From Chloroflexota bacterium (GTDB taxonomy: Bacteria > Chloroflexota > Anaerolineae > UBA4142): DNA of 19,701 bases. The position numbers and the translations under genes are program-made. Positions 10,905 through 19,653 of this stretch are shown one piece after another. The notes beneath the pieces were generated by a model, which saw nothing but the letters and a program-made list of their open reading frames with translations, was not told the origin of the DNA and searched no databases. Position 1 is the first letter of the stretch. Each line of letters opens with the position of its first letter. The DNA lies in the NCBI GenBank assembly GCA_016199405.1, contig JACQGS010000063.1:1-19701 (forward strand), written 5' to 3'.

Positions 10905-13721
10905 CCAGACTGCGATCATCAGCGCGATCAAGCCCACCGCGCTAAAGACCGCGCCAATGCCCAGCGACATCGGGCGATATTCAAATTCAACGCGATGCGT
11001 GCCGGCATCGAGGCGCACCGCGCGAAAAATGTAATCCGCGCGACGGATCGGCGTTTCGATTCCATTCACGCGCGCGACCCAACCCGGATACCACGTATCG
11101 GTCAGCGCGAGATAGCCCGGCGCGCTCAAGCGCGCGTCAATCACGACCCGATCCGTTTTGTACTCCGAAATTTCCACTCGTTCATCCGCGCGCTGCGCGC
11201 CGTCGCCGTTCAAGGCATCACCTTCGGCGAGGATGAGCAAGGCGCGCGGATCGAAATCGTCGCGGCGCATGCGCGCGAGCGCGGCTTTATCGTCCACGAT
11301 TTGCGCGCGGTGCGCGATGAACGCGCGCGGCAACGCGTCGGCATTTTCATAAATGGCAACGGCATTCGTCCGATAGACCAACTGCTGATCGCTCTGCCGC
11401 AACAAATGCGCGACCGAAACCGCGCTGCCATCCGGCGCGATCAAATCGATCCGCTCGATATGCAATAGCCCGCGCGCAATGATCGGCTCAATCGACATGC
11501 CGGTGATCGTCACCGGTTTGCCGGCGTGCACAAGATCGTACTCGCCGAGAAACGTATGCCCCAGATGCTGCTCGACCGGGAACGCCGAACTTGCCGGAAA
11601 GGTCGTCGCAATCGGCGGCAAAGCGTGCTTGGTTTGCGCGCGCACATCGCGGCGTTCGTACGCCCACTCGGCGGTTTCAATCCCGGCACGCAACGTCAGC
11701 GTCTGCCGCGTGCCGTCGTCCAAAAATAAATTCACGTTCGCGACGGCGTAACCCGTCGGAAAGCCGACCGATTGCGCCAAAGAAGAAGCAATCCGGATTT
11801 TCGACGCGGCGGTCGGCGTGAAGGTAGCGCCAAACCCCGTCAGGTCGAGCGCGTAATCGTTTTTCAGATCGTTGCCTTCGGTCGCCGCGTCGACCGGCAA
11901 TAGTTGCGGCTTGAGAAAATATTTGACGCCGATCAAGTTGAGCATCGTCGCGTTCATGTTATTCAGGAATTCTTCATTGCGTTCCAAGAGCAGCGGCGTA
12001 TAAGCCCGCGCGCTCGCAATGCCGAACCGCATGGACGAATTCGAAAACAAACTTTCGCGCATCACAGAAATCCAGGGCTCGATCCAATAATCCGTCAATG
12101 CGCGCGGACCTTGCGGGGAAAGATTCTTGAGCGCGGTCAGCGATTGGGGCGGCGCATAAAAATCGGCGACGCTCGTCGTCGCGTTGTACGTCTTGGCATA
12201 GACTGCCCCAAAAAGCGCCAGATCGATCACGGTAATCCCCAGCATCGCGACGATGAGCGCGGCGCGGGTTAACAAGCCGCGCCGTGCGCTCAAAATAATC
12301 CACGCGGCAACCACGAAAAGCATCAGCGGCAGGTACGTCCACACGCCCAAGAAAAATTCCACCGGCGCAAAGGGCGCCAGCCCGATGATGAGCGCGATCA
12401 AAACCACCGCGCCGGCAATGCCGGCTTTATGCGCGCGCGCCCACCTCGCCGACGCCGGCGCGCGGCGCAGAAAGTATTCCGCCGTCGTCGCGGCGAGAAT
12501 CGCGGCGGCGAAACTGAACCAGAAGAAAAAGCGCGCGGGCACGCGAAAAAAATTCAGAACCGGCAAGTAGCGCAAGCCGCGGTAAAAGACGTTTTGATCG
12601 CCCGAAGCCATAAACAGTGAAAAGAGCGCGACGAGCAAAAAGAAAACGACGCGGCGGTTGCGGCGCAAGAACGGCGCGGCGATCGCAAGGAGAATCGGCA
12701 AGAGACCGATATAGCCGATCGTTTCGACGGAAATGCCCGGATAAGGGTTGCCGAACAGGAAGGGATCGAAGAGCATCAAATAATGCGGCAGACGCAAAGA
12801 GTACGCGTTGAAAAACCGGGGCAAAAGTCCGCTCGCGCGATCGCTCAAGGTCGTTAATTCGTACGTGGGTACAATCTGCACGCCGGCAATCAACGCGCCG
12901 ATGCCAAAAAAGAGAATGACCGGGATAAGGCGTGAAAAATCGAAATATGAATGCAAGGCGCGAAACGCACGAAGGAATACGCTCGAATCTATTTTCGCAT
13001 CCTTTCGCGTTCTTTCGCGTCCTTTCGCGCCGCTCGCGTCTTTCGTGCTTCGTTCCCATCGCACAAGCGCATACGGAGCGAGCAACGCCGCCGTGAATAA
13101 AGCAAACTGCGGATGACCCGCCAGCAACTGCACCGCACCCAGCGCGCTCAACAGCGCGAACCACCGCCAACGCTTGGCACGATCATTTTCCCGCTCGCGT
13201 TTTTCCCACGCCCAGAAAATCCACGGCATCCACGATGCGGTTGCGAGTATCGTCAGATGCACCAGTCGTGCGATGAAGAATCCGCCGCCGCCAAACGCAA
13301 ACGCGGCGAAGCACGCGCTCGCGGGCTGAAATTTCAGCGCGCGCAAAAAGGCGTACATGCCCAGTCCGACCCACGATAAATGCAATAAGATGGCATAGTT
13401 GGTCGCGAGGTCAATCGGCAAAAGCGCGTAGAGAAAAATATTCGGCGGGTAAAGCGCGGCGACCTGTCCTTCCGCAAACAGAGGATAGCCGCCCATCATT
13501 TCAGGCGCCCACAACGGCAGGCGCAGATCGCGCAACGCGTTCACGTATGCTAGGCGGACGGGGTAGAAAAAAAGCGAAATGTCGCCAAAGAAAAAAACCG
13601 CCTGGCGCAGCGCGGCTTGCCAAAAATAGATCAGGGGCTCAGAACCGAGAAGGAGAATTGCCAACACATCGCCGGGATTTTTGCGCAGGGTATTTTGGAT
13701 TCGATTCAAGAATAATTTCAT
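10884..13721 (-). CDS. YfhO-family large multi-pass membrane protein
   Basis: 945 residues. The first two thirds is a polytopic membrane region with roughly a dozen hydrophobic helices. It has an early FFGDISLFFYPVRLAYVNAL loop and a PLWAPEMMGGYPLFAEGQ motif, both seen in YfhO-type (GT-C-like) proteins. The last third is an extracytoplasmic soluble part ending LTDTWYPGWVARVNGIETPI and a closing membrane helix. Family members are tied to glycosylation of envelope polymers (YfhO of Bacillus acts on lipoteichoic acid); the substrate here is unknown. The ATG overlaps the YbbR stop as ATGA. Residues ~224-262 between two helices are a charged insert (GRERTRKDAK) encoded by a tandem repeat shared with the scpB leader. 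The rest reads as intact. Confidence 0.85.
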   Translation of the reverse strand: MKLFLNRIQNTLRKNPGDVLAILLLGSEPLIYFWQAALRQAVFFFGDISLFFYPVRLAYVNALRDLRLPLWAPEMMGGYPLFAEGQVAALYPPNIFLYALLPIDLATNYAILLHLSWVGLGMYAFLRALKFQPASACFAAFAFGGGGFFIARLVHLTILATASWMPWIFWAWEKRERENDRAKRWRWFALLSALGAVQLLAGHPQFALFTAALLAPYALVRWERSTKDASGAKGRERTRKDAKIDSSVFLRAFRALHSYFDFSRLIPVILFFGIGALIAGVQIVPTYELTTLSDRASGLLPRFFNAYSLRLPHYLMLFDPFLFGNPYPGISVETIGYIGLLPILLAIAAPFLRRNRRVVFFLLVALFSLFMASGDQNVFYRGLRYLPVLNFFRVPARFFFWFSFAAAILAATTAEYFLRRAPASARWARAHKAGIAGAVVLIALIIGLAPFAPVEFFLGVWTYLPLMLFVVAAWIILSARRGLLTRAALIVAMLGITVIDLALFGAVYAKTYNATTSVADFYAPPQSLTALKNLSPQGPRALTDYWIEPWISVMRESLFSNSSMRFGIASARAYTPLLLERNEEFLNNMNATMLNLIGVKYFLKPQLLPVDAATEGNDLKNDYALDLTGFGATFTPTAASKIRIASSLAQSVGFPTGYAVANVNLFLDDGTRQTLTLRAGIETAEWAYERRDVRAQTKHALPPIATTFPASSAFPVEQHLGHTFLGEYDLVHAGKPVTITGMSIEPIIARGLLHIERIDLIAPDGSAVSVAHLLRQSDQQLVYRTNAVAIYENADALPRAFIAHRAQIVDDKAALARMRRDDFDPRALLILAEGDALNGDGAQRADERVEISEYKTDRVVIDARLSAPGYLALTDTWYPGWVARVNGIETPIRRADYIFRAVRLDAGTHRVEFEYRPMSLGIGAVFSAVGLIALMIAVWLGRRTN
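12993..13052. repeat. TTTCGCG tandem repeat inside yfhO
   Basis: Imperfect copies of TTTCGCGTNC in frame within the gene, encoding the Lys/Arg/Asp-rich loop at residues ~224-244. It shares a 19-base identical stretch with the array at 10785-10872. Confidence 0.75.
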
Positions 13722-14938
13722 TTGCTCGGAGTCGCTTCGACAATATTGACGAGCACAGTATCCGGCACTAGATTTTGCACTTTGAGCAGCGCCGGCACAA
13801 TCGCAACGCGCGGCTTGATCGAATGCGTGCCGCTCGCGAGTCCGGTAACATCCACACTAACCTGAACATCTTGCGGGGTCAGAGTCGCCAACACGGGCAG
13901 CGGTCCAGAAAGAATGACTTCGACCGAATCCGGCGAAACCCGCGCGCTCAAACCGCTCCGCAACCCTTGCGCCGCGACGACGCGCCGGATCGTTTGCCCG
14001 CCCAGAATCGGGGTAATCGCGATTTGCACCGTCACGCCATCCGTGTCCGGCAAAGCCACGCCTTCCGGCAATGCGAGCGGAACCGTTTTCACGACATCGC
14101 TCGTCGCCGCGTTCACGTCAATTGGAAAAGTTTCCACAAAACCGGGAATGCGCGCGAGCACATCGGCGCTCCCCACGACCGTCGCGGTCGACGGCGCAAC
14201 AACAATATTGCTGATCCAATAGCCGGCGGCAACCGCGCCTTTGAGAATCGTTCGAATCGAAACGTCTTTGTAGCCGACGCGCTGTTCAATCGGCACGATG
14301 ACCGTTGCAAACGCCGGCTCCAGCGCGACGCCGCGGATCGCATTGCCGCGCGCATCACGCGCGGTGAGCGAAATTTCTTGCGTGACACTCGACCGCGCGC
14401 CCCGGACCGAAAGCGCGGCTTCGACGCGTTCCACTTGATCGATCAATCGCGCGGGACCATTCAACACTACGCGCGCTGGATTCGTGAGCGGTAGTTTGCT
14501 GACGTAACCGGTCGGCGGCGCATCCAGCAATTCAGTTTCCACCGCCATCCCGCGCGATTTCAATTGATCGATTCGGACCAGGATTGCCGGCGGCTCGACC
14601 GCCACCACCGCGACGCGCGGATCCGCGACTTGCACTTTCACCTCACCGCGCGTCTCGCCGATGCCGGTACCTTTGAGATCCACAATCGCGCGCAACGATT
14701 GCGGTTGCATTTGATCCCAACTGGCGAGCGGCGCGCGCAGTTTGACACGCACCGTCTCGGCGGATTTTTCGTAGACGATCAATCCTTCGGGGCGATTTAC
14801 AATTTCGACGGCGAGGGGATCCGAAAAAAATGCTTCGCGGCTGGGATTTTCTTCATTCGTCGCGATTGCCCACAGCGCAACCGCGAGCGCGAGCGCGATG
14901 AAAAAAGATGGAATTTGACCCAGCAATGCGCGCACCAA
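13718..14938 (-). CDS. cdaR: YbbR-domain protein, CdaA regulator
   Basis: Membrane-anchored extracytoplasmic protein that in Firmicutes binds and modulates the diadenylate cyclase CdaA. 406 residues. One N-terminal membrane helix (about 8-26, PSFFIALALAVALWAIAT) is followed by NEENPSREAFFSDPLAVEIVNRPEGL, the classic opening of YbbR proteins. About four YbbR repeats then run to the end, each with a pattern like V-x-V-x-G-P/A and V-x-L-x-V (for example PARVVLNGPARLIDQVERV and SVEVILSGPLPVLATL). It begins immediately after the cdaA stop (TAATTGGTG), so start is TTG at 14938 or GTG at 14935. Adjacency to cdaA strongly supports the call. The stop overlaps yfhO by four bases. Confidence 0.9.
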   Translation of the reverse strand: MVRALLGQIPSFFIALALAVALWAIATNEENPSREAFFSDPLAVEIVNRPEGLIVYEKSAETVRVKLRAPLASWDQMQPQSLRAIVDLKGTGIGETRGEVKVQVADPRVAVVAVEPPAILVRIDQLKSRGMAVETELLDAPPTGYVSKLPLTNPARVVLNGPARLIDQVERVEAALSVRGARSSVTQEISLTARDARGNAIRGVALEPAFATVIVPIEQRVGYKDVSIRTILKGAVAAGYWISNIVVAPSTATVVGSADVLARIPGFVETFPIDVNAATSDVVKTVPLALPEGVALPDTDGVTVQIAITPILGGQTIRRVVAAQGLRSGLSARVSPDSVEVILSGPLPVLATLTPQDVQVSVDVTGLASGTHSIKPRVAIVPALLKVQNLVPDTVLVNIVEATPSK

Positions 14939-15727
14939 TTAGCCCACCCGTCCGTTCTTTCTCGCATGCGCGGGATGATACAAGCGCAGCAAAACGCGAT
15001 TCAATTCGCCCTCGTCCAAGCGACGCACTAATCGTCCGTTGTGCGCAACGGCAATCTGACCCGTCTCTTCCGAAACCACGACCGCCGTGGCATCGGTCCC
15101 TTCCGTCACGCCGAGCGCGGCGCGATGGCGGGTGCCTAGTTCGCGTTCAAGCGAAGATTCGGAAAGCGGCAACATGCAGGTTGCCGCGACAATCCGATCG
15201 TCGCGCACAATAATCGCGCCATCATGCAACGCGGTGTGGTTGGCAAAAATCGTTGCGATCAAGTCCGCCGAAAGCTGCGCGTCCAAGCGAACGCCGGTGT
15301 CCACGAATTCCTGCAGGCCCGTTTCGCCTTCTAAGACAATCAACGCGCCGCAGCGATTCTTCGCCGCCATGCTCGCGCCGCGGACGATCGCGCTGATCAC
15401 CGGCAACGCCGTCGCCGGCGATCGCGCCAAGAACGTGCCGCGCCCGATGCGCTCCAACGCGCGGCGCAGTTCGGGCTGAAAGATTACCGGAATCGCCACG
15501 AGCAATGCCGGAATCGAATTGCGAATGAGCCACGAAAACGCGGTGAGATGAAAGAGATTACTCGCGATCACCGCGAGCAAGACGACCAGCATAATGCCGC
15601 GCAGGAGTTGAACGGCGCGCGTCCCTTTGATCAGATAAAACAGCGCAAAAAACAAGAGCGCGACGAGCGCAATGTCGACGACGCTCGACAACGTAAGGTG
15701 CGCGAGTAATTCGGTCAACGTGCTCAA
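14939..15727 (-). CDS. cdaA: Diadenylate cyclase, CdaA type
   Basis: Makes cyclic di-AMP from two ATP at the inner face of the membrane. 262 residues. There are three N-terminal hydrophobic helices (about 15-33, 42-60, 64-80), then the DAC domain with DGA at 169-171 (LHDGAIIV) and RHR at 200-202 (GTRHRAALG), the catalytic pair. VIFQPELRRALERIGRG is the typical linker. The start is TTG at 15727, nine bases after the TPR stop, with a GGGG-containing ribosome binding site. Followed directly by the YbbR partner. The usual third member of this Firmicutes operon, glmM, is absent, although glmS lies elsewhere in the window. Confidence 0.95.
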   Translation of the reverse strand: MSTLTELLAHLTLSSVVDIALVALLFFALFYLIKGTRAVQLLRGIMLVVLLAVIASNLFHLTAFSWLIRNSIPALLVAIPVIFQPELRRALERIGRGTFLARSPATALPVISAIVRGASMAAKNRCGALIVLEGETGLQEFVDTGVRLDAQLSADLIATIFANHTALHDGAIIVRDDRIVAATCMLPLSESSLERELGTRHRAALGVTEGTDATAVVVSEETGQIAVAHNGRLVRRLDEGELNRVLLRLYHPAHARKNGRVG

Positions 15728-15736
15728 GCCCGACCC

Positions 15737-17965
15737 CTACTCGCCGATCTGCGCGAGCACTTTTTTATAGCCATCCACTTGCGGCGGATTGAGCGCGATG
15801 ATCTGGCGAATCGTCGCGGCGGCAGCCGGTTTTTGACCGGCGTTCAATTGCATCTCGCCCAACGCGTCCAACTCCACGATCGCTTTCGCGGGGTTGCCGG
15901 TAGTGAGGTAATGCTGCGCGAGCAACGCGCGCAATGCCGGTTCGCGGGAGTAGCTTTTGGCAAGCCCTTCCAGGACGCCGCCGATTTTTTGGTTCGCGCC
16001 TTGCGCGCGAAAATACGTCAGCAACTCTTCCAGATCGCGCAGCCCGGCAGCGGTTTGCTCCAAACGAAACTCCAAATCGATCACCAAGACCCGCGCGCGT
16101 TCGTCGCCCGGCGTCTCGCGCGCAATTTCCTGATAGACGGCGAGCGCGGCTTTGAGATCGCCTTGCTGCGCCCGCGCGTTGGCAAGTTGCTGGCGTAGTT
16201 GATTCGCCGGAGCGGACGTGATGCCCGCACGCGTGGCGAGACGCATCCCCTCGGAAAATCTTTCGGCTGCTTTGGCGAACTGACCGTCGCGCGCGTATTC
16301 ATTCCCCAATTCCAAATATTCTTCGAGCGCCGAGTCGGTTCGTCCTTGCTTAGTCAATAAATCGATCAACTTGGATCGGTCGGTCACATTGTTCGGGAAC
16401 AAGCGAATCAATCGGCGATAATAAGTTTCGGCGCGCGGAAGGTCACCCCGAATGGCTGATAATTCGGCGAGCGTTTGATATTTGGCTTTGGCAGCTTCGG
16501 GTTTGTTTTCTTTGACGAGAATTTCGGCGAGACGGACGTGCGCGGGAAAATAGTTGGGGGCAAGCTCAATCGCGCGCATGCACTCTTCGTGCGCCGCATT
16601 CAATTTGCCGCGCCGCAGGTAATCTTTCGCGAGCGCCAGCGCTTCCAAAACCGACGCCGACTCGGAAACTTCGATCAGTTCCGCCAGACTAACTTGTTCG
16701 CCTTCTTCGCGCAGGGCTTGCAATTGCAGCCGCACCTCGCGCACCTTGTCTTCCCAGCCGCGTCCGGACAAAAATTCTTCCAGCGAACGGCTAAAGGATT
16801 CTGCTTTATCGCGATCCCCTTTGGCGGCATACGTTTCCGCCAAGCCCTGATAAACGGAAATTAGTTCGTCGGCTTGCTCCCGCTGAACGCTGCTAAGGTC
16901 AACAATTTGCGTGACTTGCAAAAAATGTTCGAGGGCTTGATCGGTTTTCCCCAGCGCGCGAAAACACTTGCCCAATTCAAAATGGCTCGCGAGTGCGTAG
17001 TTAGAATCATCCGCCGTCGCAGTCAAGAAACTAATCGCTTCATCATAGCGCATCGTTTCGGAATACAAGAGTCCCAGATTGAATTTTACTTCCGGGCGCG
17101 CTACGCCCGCGGCGATTAGGTCGCGATAGGCTTCAATCGCTTCCCCGACGCGATGGTGCGTTTGCGCGTCCACCGCCCGCGCGATCAGCGCGTGAACGTC
17201 CGGCTCGGACAGCCCGGTCGCGCCTTGGATTGTTTCGGCATCGGCTTTCGATCCAGCCGGTCTTTCTTCGAGCAACGTTTCCGCCAAACGCGATAGCGCG
17301 GTTTGTTCCGCCGCATCCACGGGCGTCGAGCCGGTATCGGCGACATCTGCCCGCGCGCGCGAATCTTGAATAACTTCGCCGCGTCCTAACGCCGCCAGCA
17401 AATCGCGCGCGAGCGATGACTGCGGATCCAACGCCTGCGCCTTTTGCGCGGCGGCAAGCGCCTTGGCGGCATCGCCGCGTTTTTGATAATTCCGCGCGAG
17501 CGCCATGAATTCTTTCGCCGCCAGCGAATTGTGCGCGCCCAGTTGATACGCGTCCGCGAGTTTTTGGCGCACGTCGGTGCGATCCGGTTCCAGCGCGGCG
17601 ACTTTCTGCCACGCCTCGGTGGCTTTGCCCATCGCTTTATGCGCGGCGTGAATTTCCGCAACGGCGAGATAGGTGCTTGCTGCTTCAGACGCGCGGTTCA
17701 ATTTTTCCTGCAAGACCGCGACGCGCGTCAGCGGCACCGGGTCATGCGGGATGAGTTTGGAAGCAATCCGGGCTTCGTGCAACGCGCCTTCTAATTGCCC
17801 CGCGGCTTCCAACGCGTGCGCGAGACTTGTATGCGTGTTGGTGTCGTCTGGATATTCCGCGAGCGCGCGGCGATATTCCGCGACCGCGCGCGCCCAATCG
17901 TTATCCCACGCGTATCCATTCGCTTTTTTTAGCGCGTCGTTGAAAACACTTTTGTTGCCCGGCAT
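15737..17965 (-). CDS. Large tetratricopeptide-repeat protein
   Basis: 742 residues with no signal peptide or membrane helix, almost entirely helical. TPR-like units are visible from residue 15 on (AVAEYRRALAEYPDDTNTHTSLAHALEAAGQLEGALHEARIASKLIPHDP). They continue through the middle (YSETMRYDEAISFL, HFELGKCFRALGKTDQALEHFLQV) to near the C-terminus (LAQHYLTTGNPAKAIVELDAL). A less ordered segment rich in Asp/Ala/Glu lies around 195-250. TPR arrays are protein-binding scaffolds; the partner is unknown. The ATG at 17965 lacks a strong ribosome binding site and lies next to word-repeats. It is nine bases upstream of cdaA and probably in the same transcript, so a link to c-di-AMP or envelope functions is possible but not shown. 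Confidence 0.85.
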   Translation of the reverse strand: MPGNKSVFNDALKKANGYAWDNDWARAVAEYRRALAEYPDDTNTHTSLAHALEAAGQLEGALHEARIASKLIPHDPVPLTRVAVLQEKLNRASEAASTYLAVAEIHAAHKAMGKATEAWQKVAALEPDRTDVRQKLADAYQLGAHNSLAAKEFMALARNYQKRGDAAKALAAAQKAQALDPQSSLARDLLAALGRGEVIQDSRARADVADTGSTPVDAAEQTALSRLAETLLEERPAGSKADAETIQGATGLSEPDVHALIARAVDAQTHHRVGEAIEAYRDLIAAGVARPEVKFNLGLLYSETMRYDEAISFLTATADDSNYALASHFELGKCFRALGKTDQALEHFLQVTQIVDLSSVQREQADELISVYQGLAETYAAKGDRDKAESFSRSLEEFLSGRGWEDKVREVRLQLQALREEGEQVSLAELIEVSESASVLEALALAKDYLRRGKLNAAHEECMRAIELAPNYFPAHVRLAEILVKENKPEAAKAKYQTLAELSAIRGDLPRAETYYRRLIRLFPNNVTDRSKLIDLLTKQGRTDSALEEYLELGNEYARDGQFAKAAERFSEGMRLATRAGITSAPANQLRQQLANARAQQGDLKAALAVYQEIARETPGDERARVLVIDLEFRLEQTAAGLRDLEELLTYFRAQGANQKIGGVLEGLAKSYSREPALRALLAQHYLTTGNPAKAIVELDALGEMQLNAGQKPAAAATIRQIIALNPPQVDGYKKVLAQIGE

Positions 17966-17967
17966 TT

Positions 17968-18054
17968 GAGACCCCAGACATCAGACCCAAGACATACTGA
18001 CACCGCATTACGGATCACGCATCACGCATCACGCATTACGCATTACGAATTTTC
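17968..18054. repeat. Word-repeats between argF and the TPR gene
   Basis: Two degenerate arrays: CAGACATCAGACCCAAGACAT words (17973-17997) and ACGCATCACGCATTACG words (18003-18048). The second array extends into argF and supplies its stop codon and last residues. No gene or clear promoter is visible in the gap. Confidence 0.65.
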
Positions 18055-18973
18055 CCCCCGCCATCAATTCCGCGAGAATTGCTTTTTGCGCGTGCATCCG
18101 GTTTTCCGCTTGATCGAATACCGCCGATTGATTCCCGTCCATCACTTCATCGGTAATTTCCATCCCGCGATGCGCGGGCAAACAGTGCATAACCATTGCC
18201 GTCGGTTTCGCCAGCGCGAGCAAGTTGGTATTCACTTGATACGGCGGAAACTTTTTCGCGCGCTCGGCGGCTTCGCTCTCCTGTCCCATGCTCGCCCACA
18301 CATCGGCGTACAAGACATCCGCGTCCTGCGCGGCGGATTGCGGATCGCCGATTGCCGCGACCGAGCCGCCGGTTTTTGCCGCGCGCGCGCCGGCTTTTTC
18401 CAGCGATGCCGCGTCCAATTCATACCCGCGCGGCGACGCGCAAACAAAGTGCGCGCCGCTGAGCGCGCAAGCGAACATGAGCGACCGCGCGACATTGTTG
18501 CCATCGCCAAAAAACGCGACGCGCTTGCCTTTCAATTTGCCGAGATGCTCCACCATCGTCAACGCATCTCCCAATGCCTGGCACGGATGCTCCCAGTCCG
18601 ACAAGCCGTTGATGACCGGCACGCGCGCATAGCGCGCGAGTTCCGTCACATGCGCGTGCGCGAAAACGCGCGCCATAATTCCATCCACGTAACGCGACAG
18701 CACCCGTGACACATCGGCAATGCTTTCGCGCTGCCCCAAGCCGATTTCATTCGGCGAAAGATAGAGCGCGTGCCCGCCGAGATGCAGCATCGCCATATCG
18801 AACGAAACGCGCGTCCGCAGCGACGGCTTTTGGAAAATCATGCCGAGCGTTTTATTTTTGAGCCGCGGCGCGTTGCCGCGGCGTTTCCATTCGGCTTTGA
18901 GTTTCTGCGCGGTCGTGAGATAGCGATTGAATTCAGCGGCGGTGAGATCGCCGATGGCTAAGAAATGATTCAT
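18029..18973 (-). CDS. argF: Ornithine carbamoyltransferase
   Basis: Makes citrulline from ornithine and carbamoyl phosphate in arginine synthesis; cytoplasmic. 314 residues, typical length. The carbamoyl-phosphate site is SLRTR (51-55; STRTR in many homologues) plus HPCQ (129-132). Ornithine binding is shown by DVWASMGQE (224-232), and HCLPAHRG (263-270) holds the catalytic Cys. The ATG at 18973 is chosen: GAGGG lies five bases upstream and the protein starts MNHFLAIGDLT as homologues do. An ATG at 18985 overlapping the HD-gene stop would add four residues. The last residues (VMRNA) and the stop come from an ACGCATTACG repeat, so the natural C-terminus may have been replaced. Confidence 0.95.
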   Translation of the reverse strand: MNHFLAIGDLTAAEFNRYLTTAQKLKAEWKRRGNAPRLKNKTLGMIFQKPSLRTRVSFDMAMLHLGGHALYLSPNEIGLGQRESIADVSRVLSRYVDGIMARVFAHAHVTELARYARVPVINGLSDWEHPCQALGDALTMVEHLGKLKGKRVAFFGDGNNVARSLMFACALSGAHFVCASPRGYELDAASLEKAGARAAKTGGSVAAIGDPQSAAQDADVLYADVWASMGQESEAAERAKKFPPYQVNTNLLALAKPTAMVMHCLPAHRGMEITDEVMDGNQSAVFDQAENRMHAQKAILAELMAGGKFVMRNA

Positions 18974-18981
18974 AGATTCCC

Positions 18982-19653
18982 TCATAGCACGCGTTGTCCA
19001 TTGATCACCAATGCAAACTGGCAGCCCAACAATTGCGCGGCGCGCCGACACATCAGCATGCGAGTCGTAAAAATCTCAAAATAGTCTGCACCCGATGAAA
19101 TCGTCGTGTCAATCTCCAGCTCCAGCGTAATACTTTTCTGCGCCTGATCCACGCGGACAAACGAGCGCTGCGCGGCGTAATTCACGCGGTCATGAATATC
19201 GAACGTCAGCTTGTCTTCATTTTGCACGCGGCTGAAATGCACGTCGGCTTTGTCCGCGATGATCACCGCCGCCGCGACCGGGCTGATCGGCACGCCGTCC
19301 GCCTCTTCGTGATTGCCGATCGCGCCCATGATTACGGCGACATCTTCCGGCATCAAGTCCCATCGTTTCAAAACATCGCGCGCGAGTAACGCGCCGGTCA
19401 GTTGGTGAAATTCGCGATGAATTAGATTGCCGGCGTCGTGCAAATAACCGGCGAGCGCGGCAAGCTCAATATCACGCGTGGAATAATCCAAACGCTCCAA
19501 AATATTGCGCGCGATATTGGCGACGAGCCCGGCATGCCGCTCGCCGTGCTCGGTGTAGCCAATCGCTTTCATCACCGCGTTCGCCGAACGCAAGTACGCC
19601 GTGATTTCGGGATCGTGCTGCAGGTCGGATAGAGAGACGCGTTGATTGGACAT
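18982..19653 (-). CDS. HD-domain metal-dependent phosphohydrolase of unknown substrate
   Basis: 223 residues, cytoplasmic. The HD fold shows H40 (GERHAGLV), the H72-D73 doublet (GYLHDAGN), a further histidine at 115 (AIGNHEEADG) and D134 (ADKADVH). The rest (FDIHDRVNYA, LELEIDT, YFEIFTTRMLMCRRAAQLLGCQFALVINGQ) matches a widespread conserved single-domain HD family found in clostridia and thermophiles, whose substrate I do not know. The ATG at 19653 fits the family start. An in-frame TTG at 19683 would add ten residues, and neither has a strong ribosome binding site. It ends eight bases before argF, so co-transcription is likely. Confidence 0.85.
   Translation of the reverse strand: MSNQRVSLSDLQHDPEITAYLRSANAVMKAIGYTEHGERHAGLVANIARNILERLDYSTRDIELAALAGYLHDAGNLIHREFHQLTGALLARDVLKRWDLMPEDVAVIMGAIGNHEEADGVPISPVAAAVIIADKADVHFSRVQNEDKLTFDIHDRVNYAAQRSFVRVDQAQKSITLELEIDTTISSGADYFEIFTTRMLMCRRAAQLLGCQFALVINGQRVL

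Noticed and set aside
12427..13170. 247-codon frame inside yfhO
   Set aside because: Arg-rich translation in a shifted frame of a clear membrane protein gene; no independent start signal.
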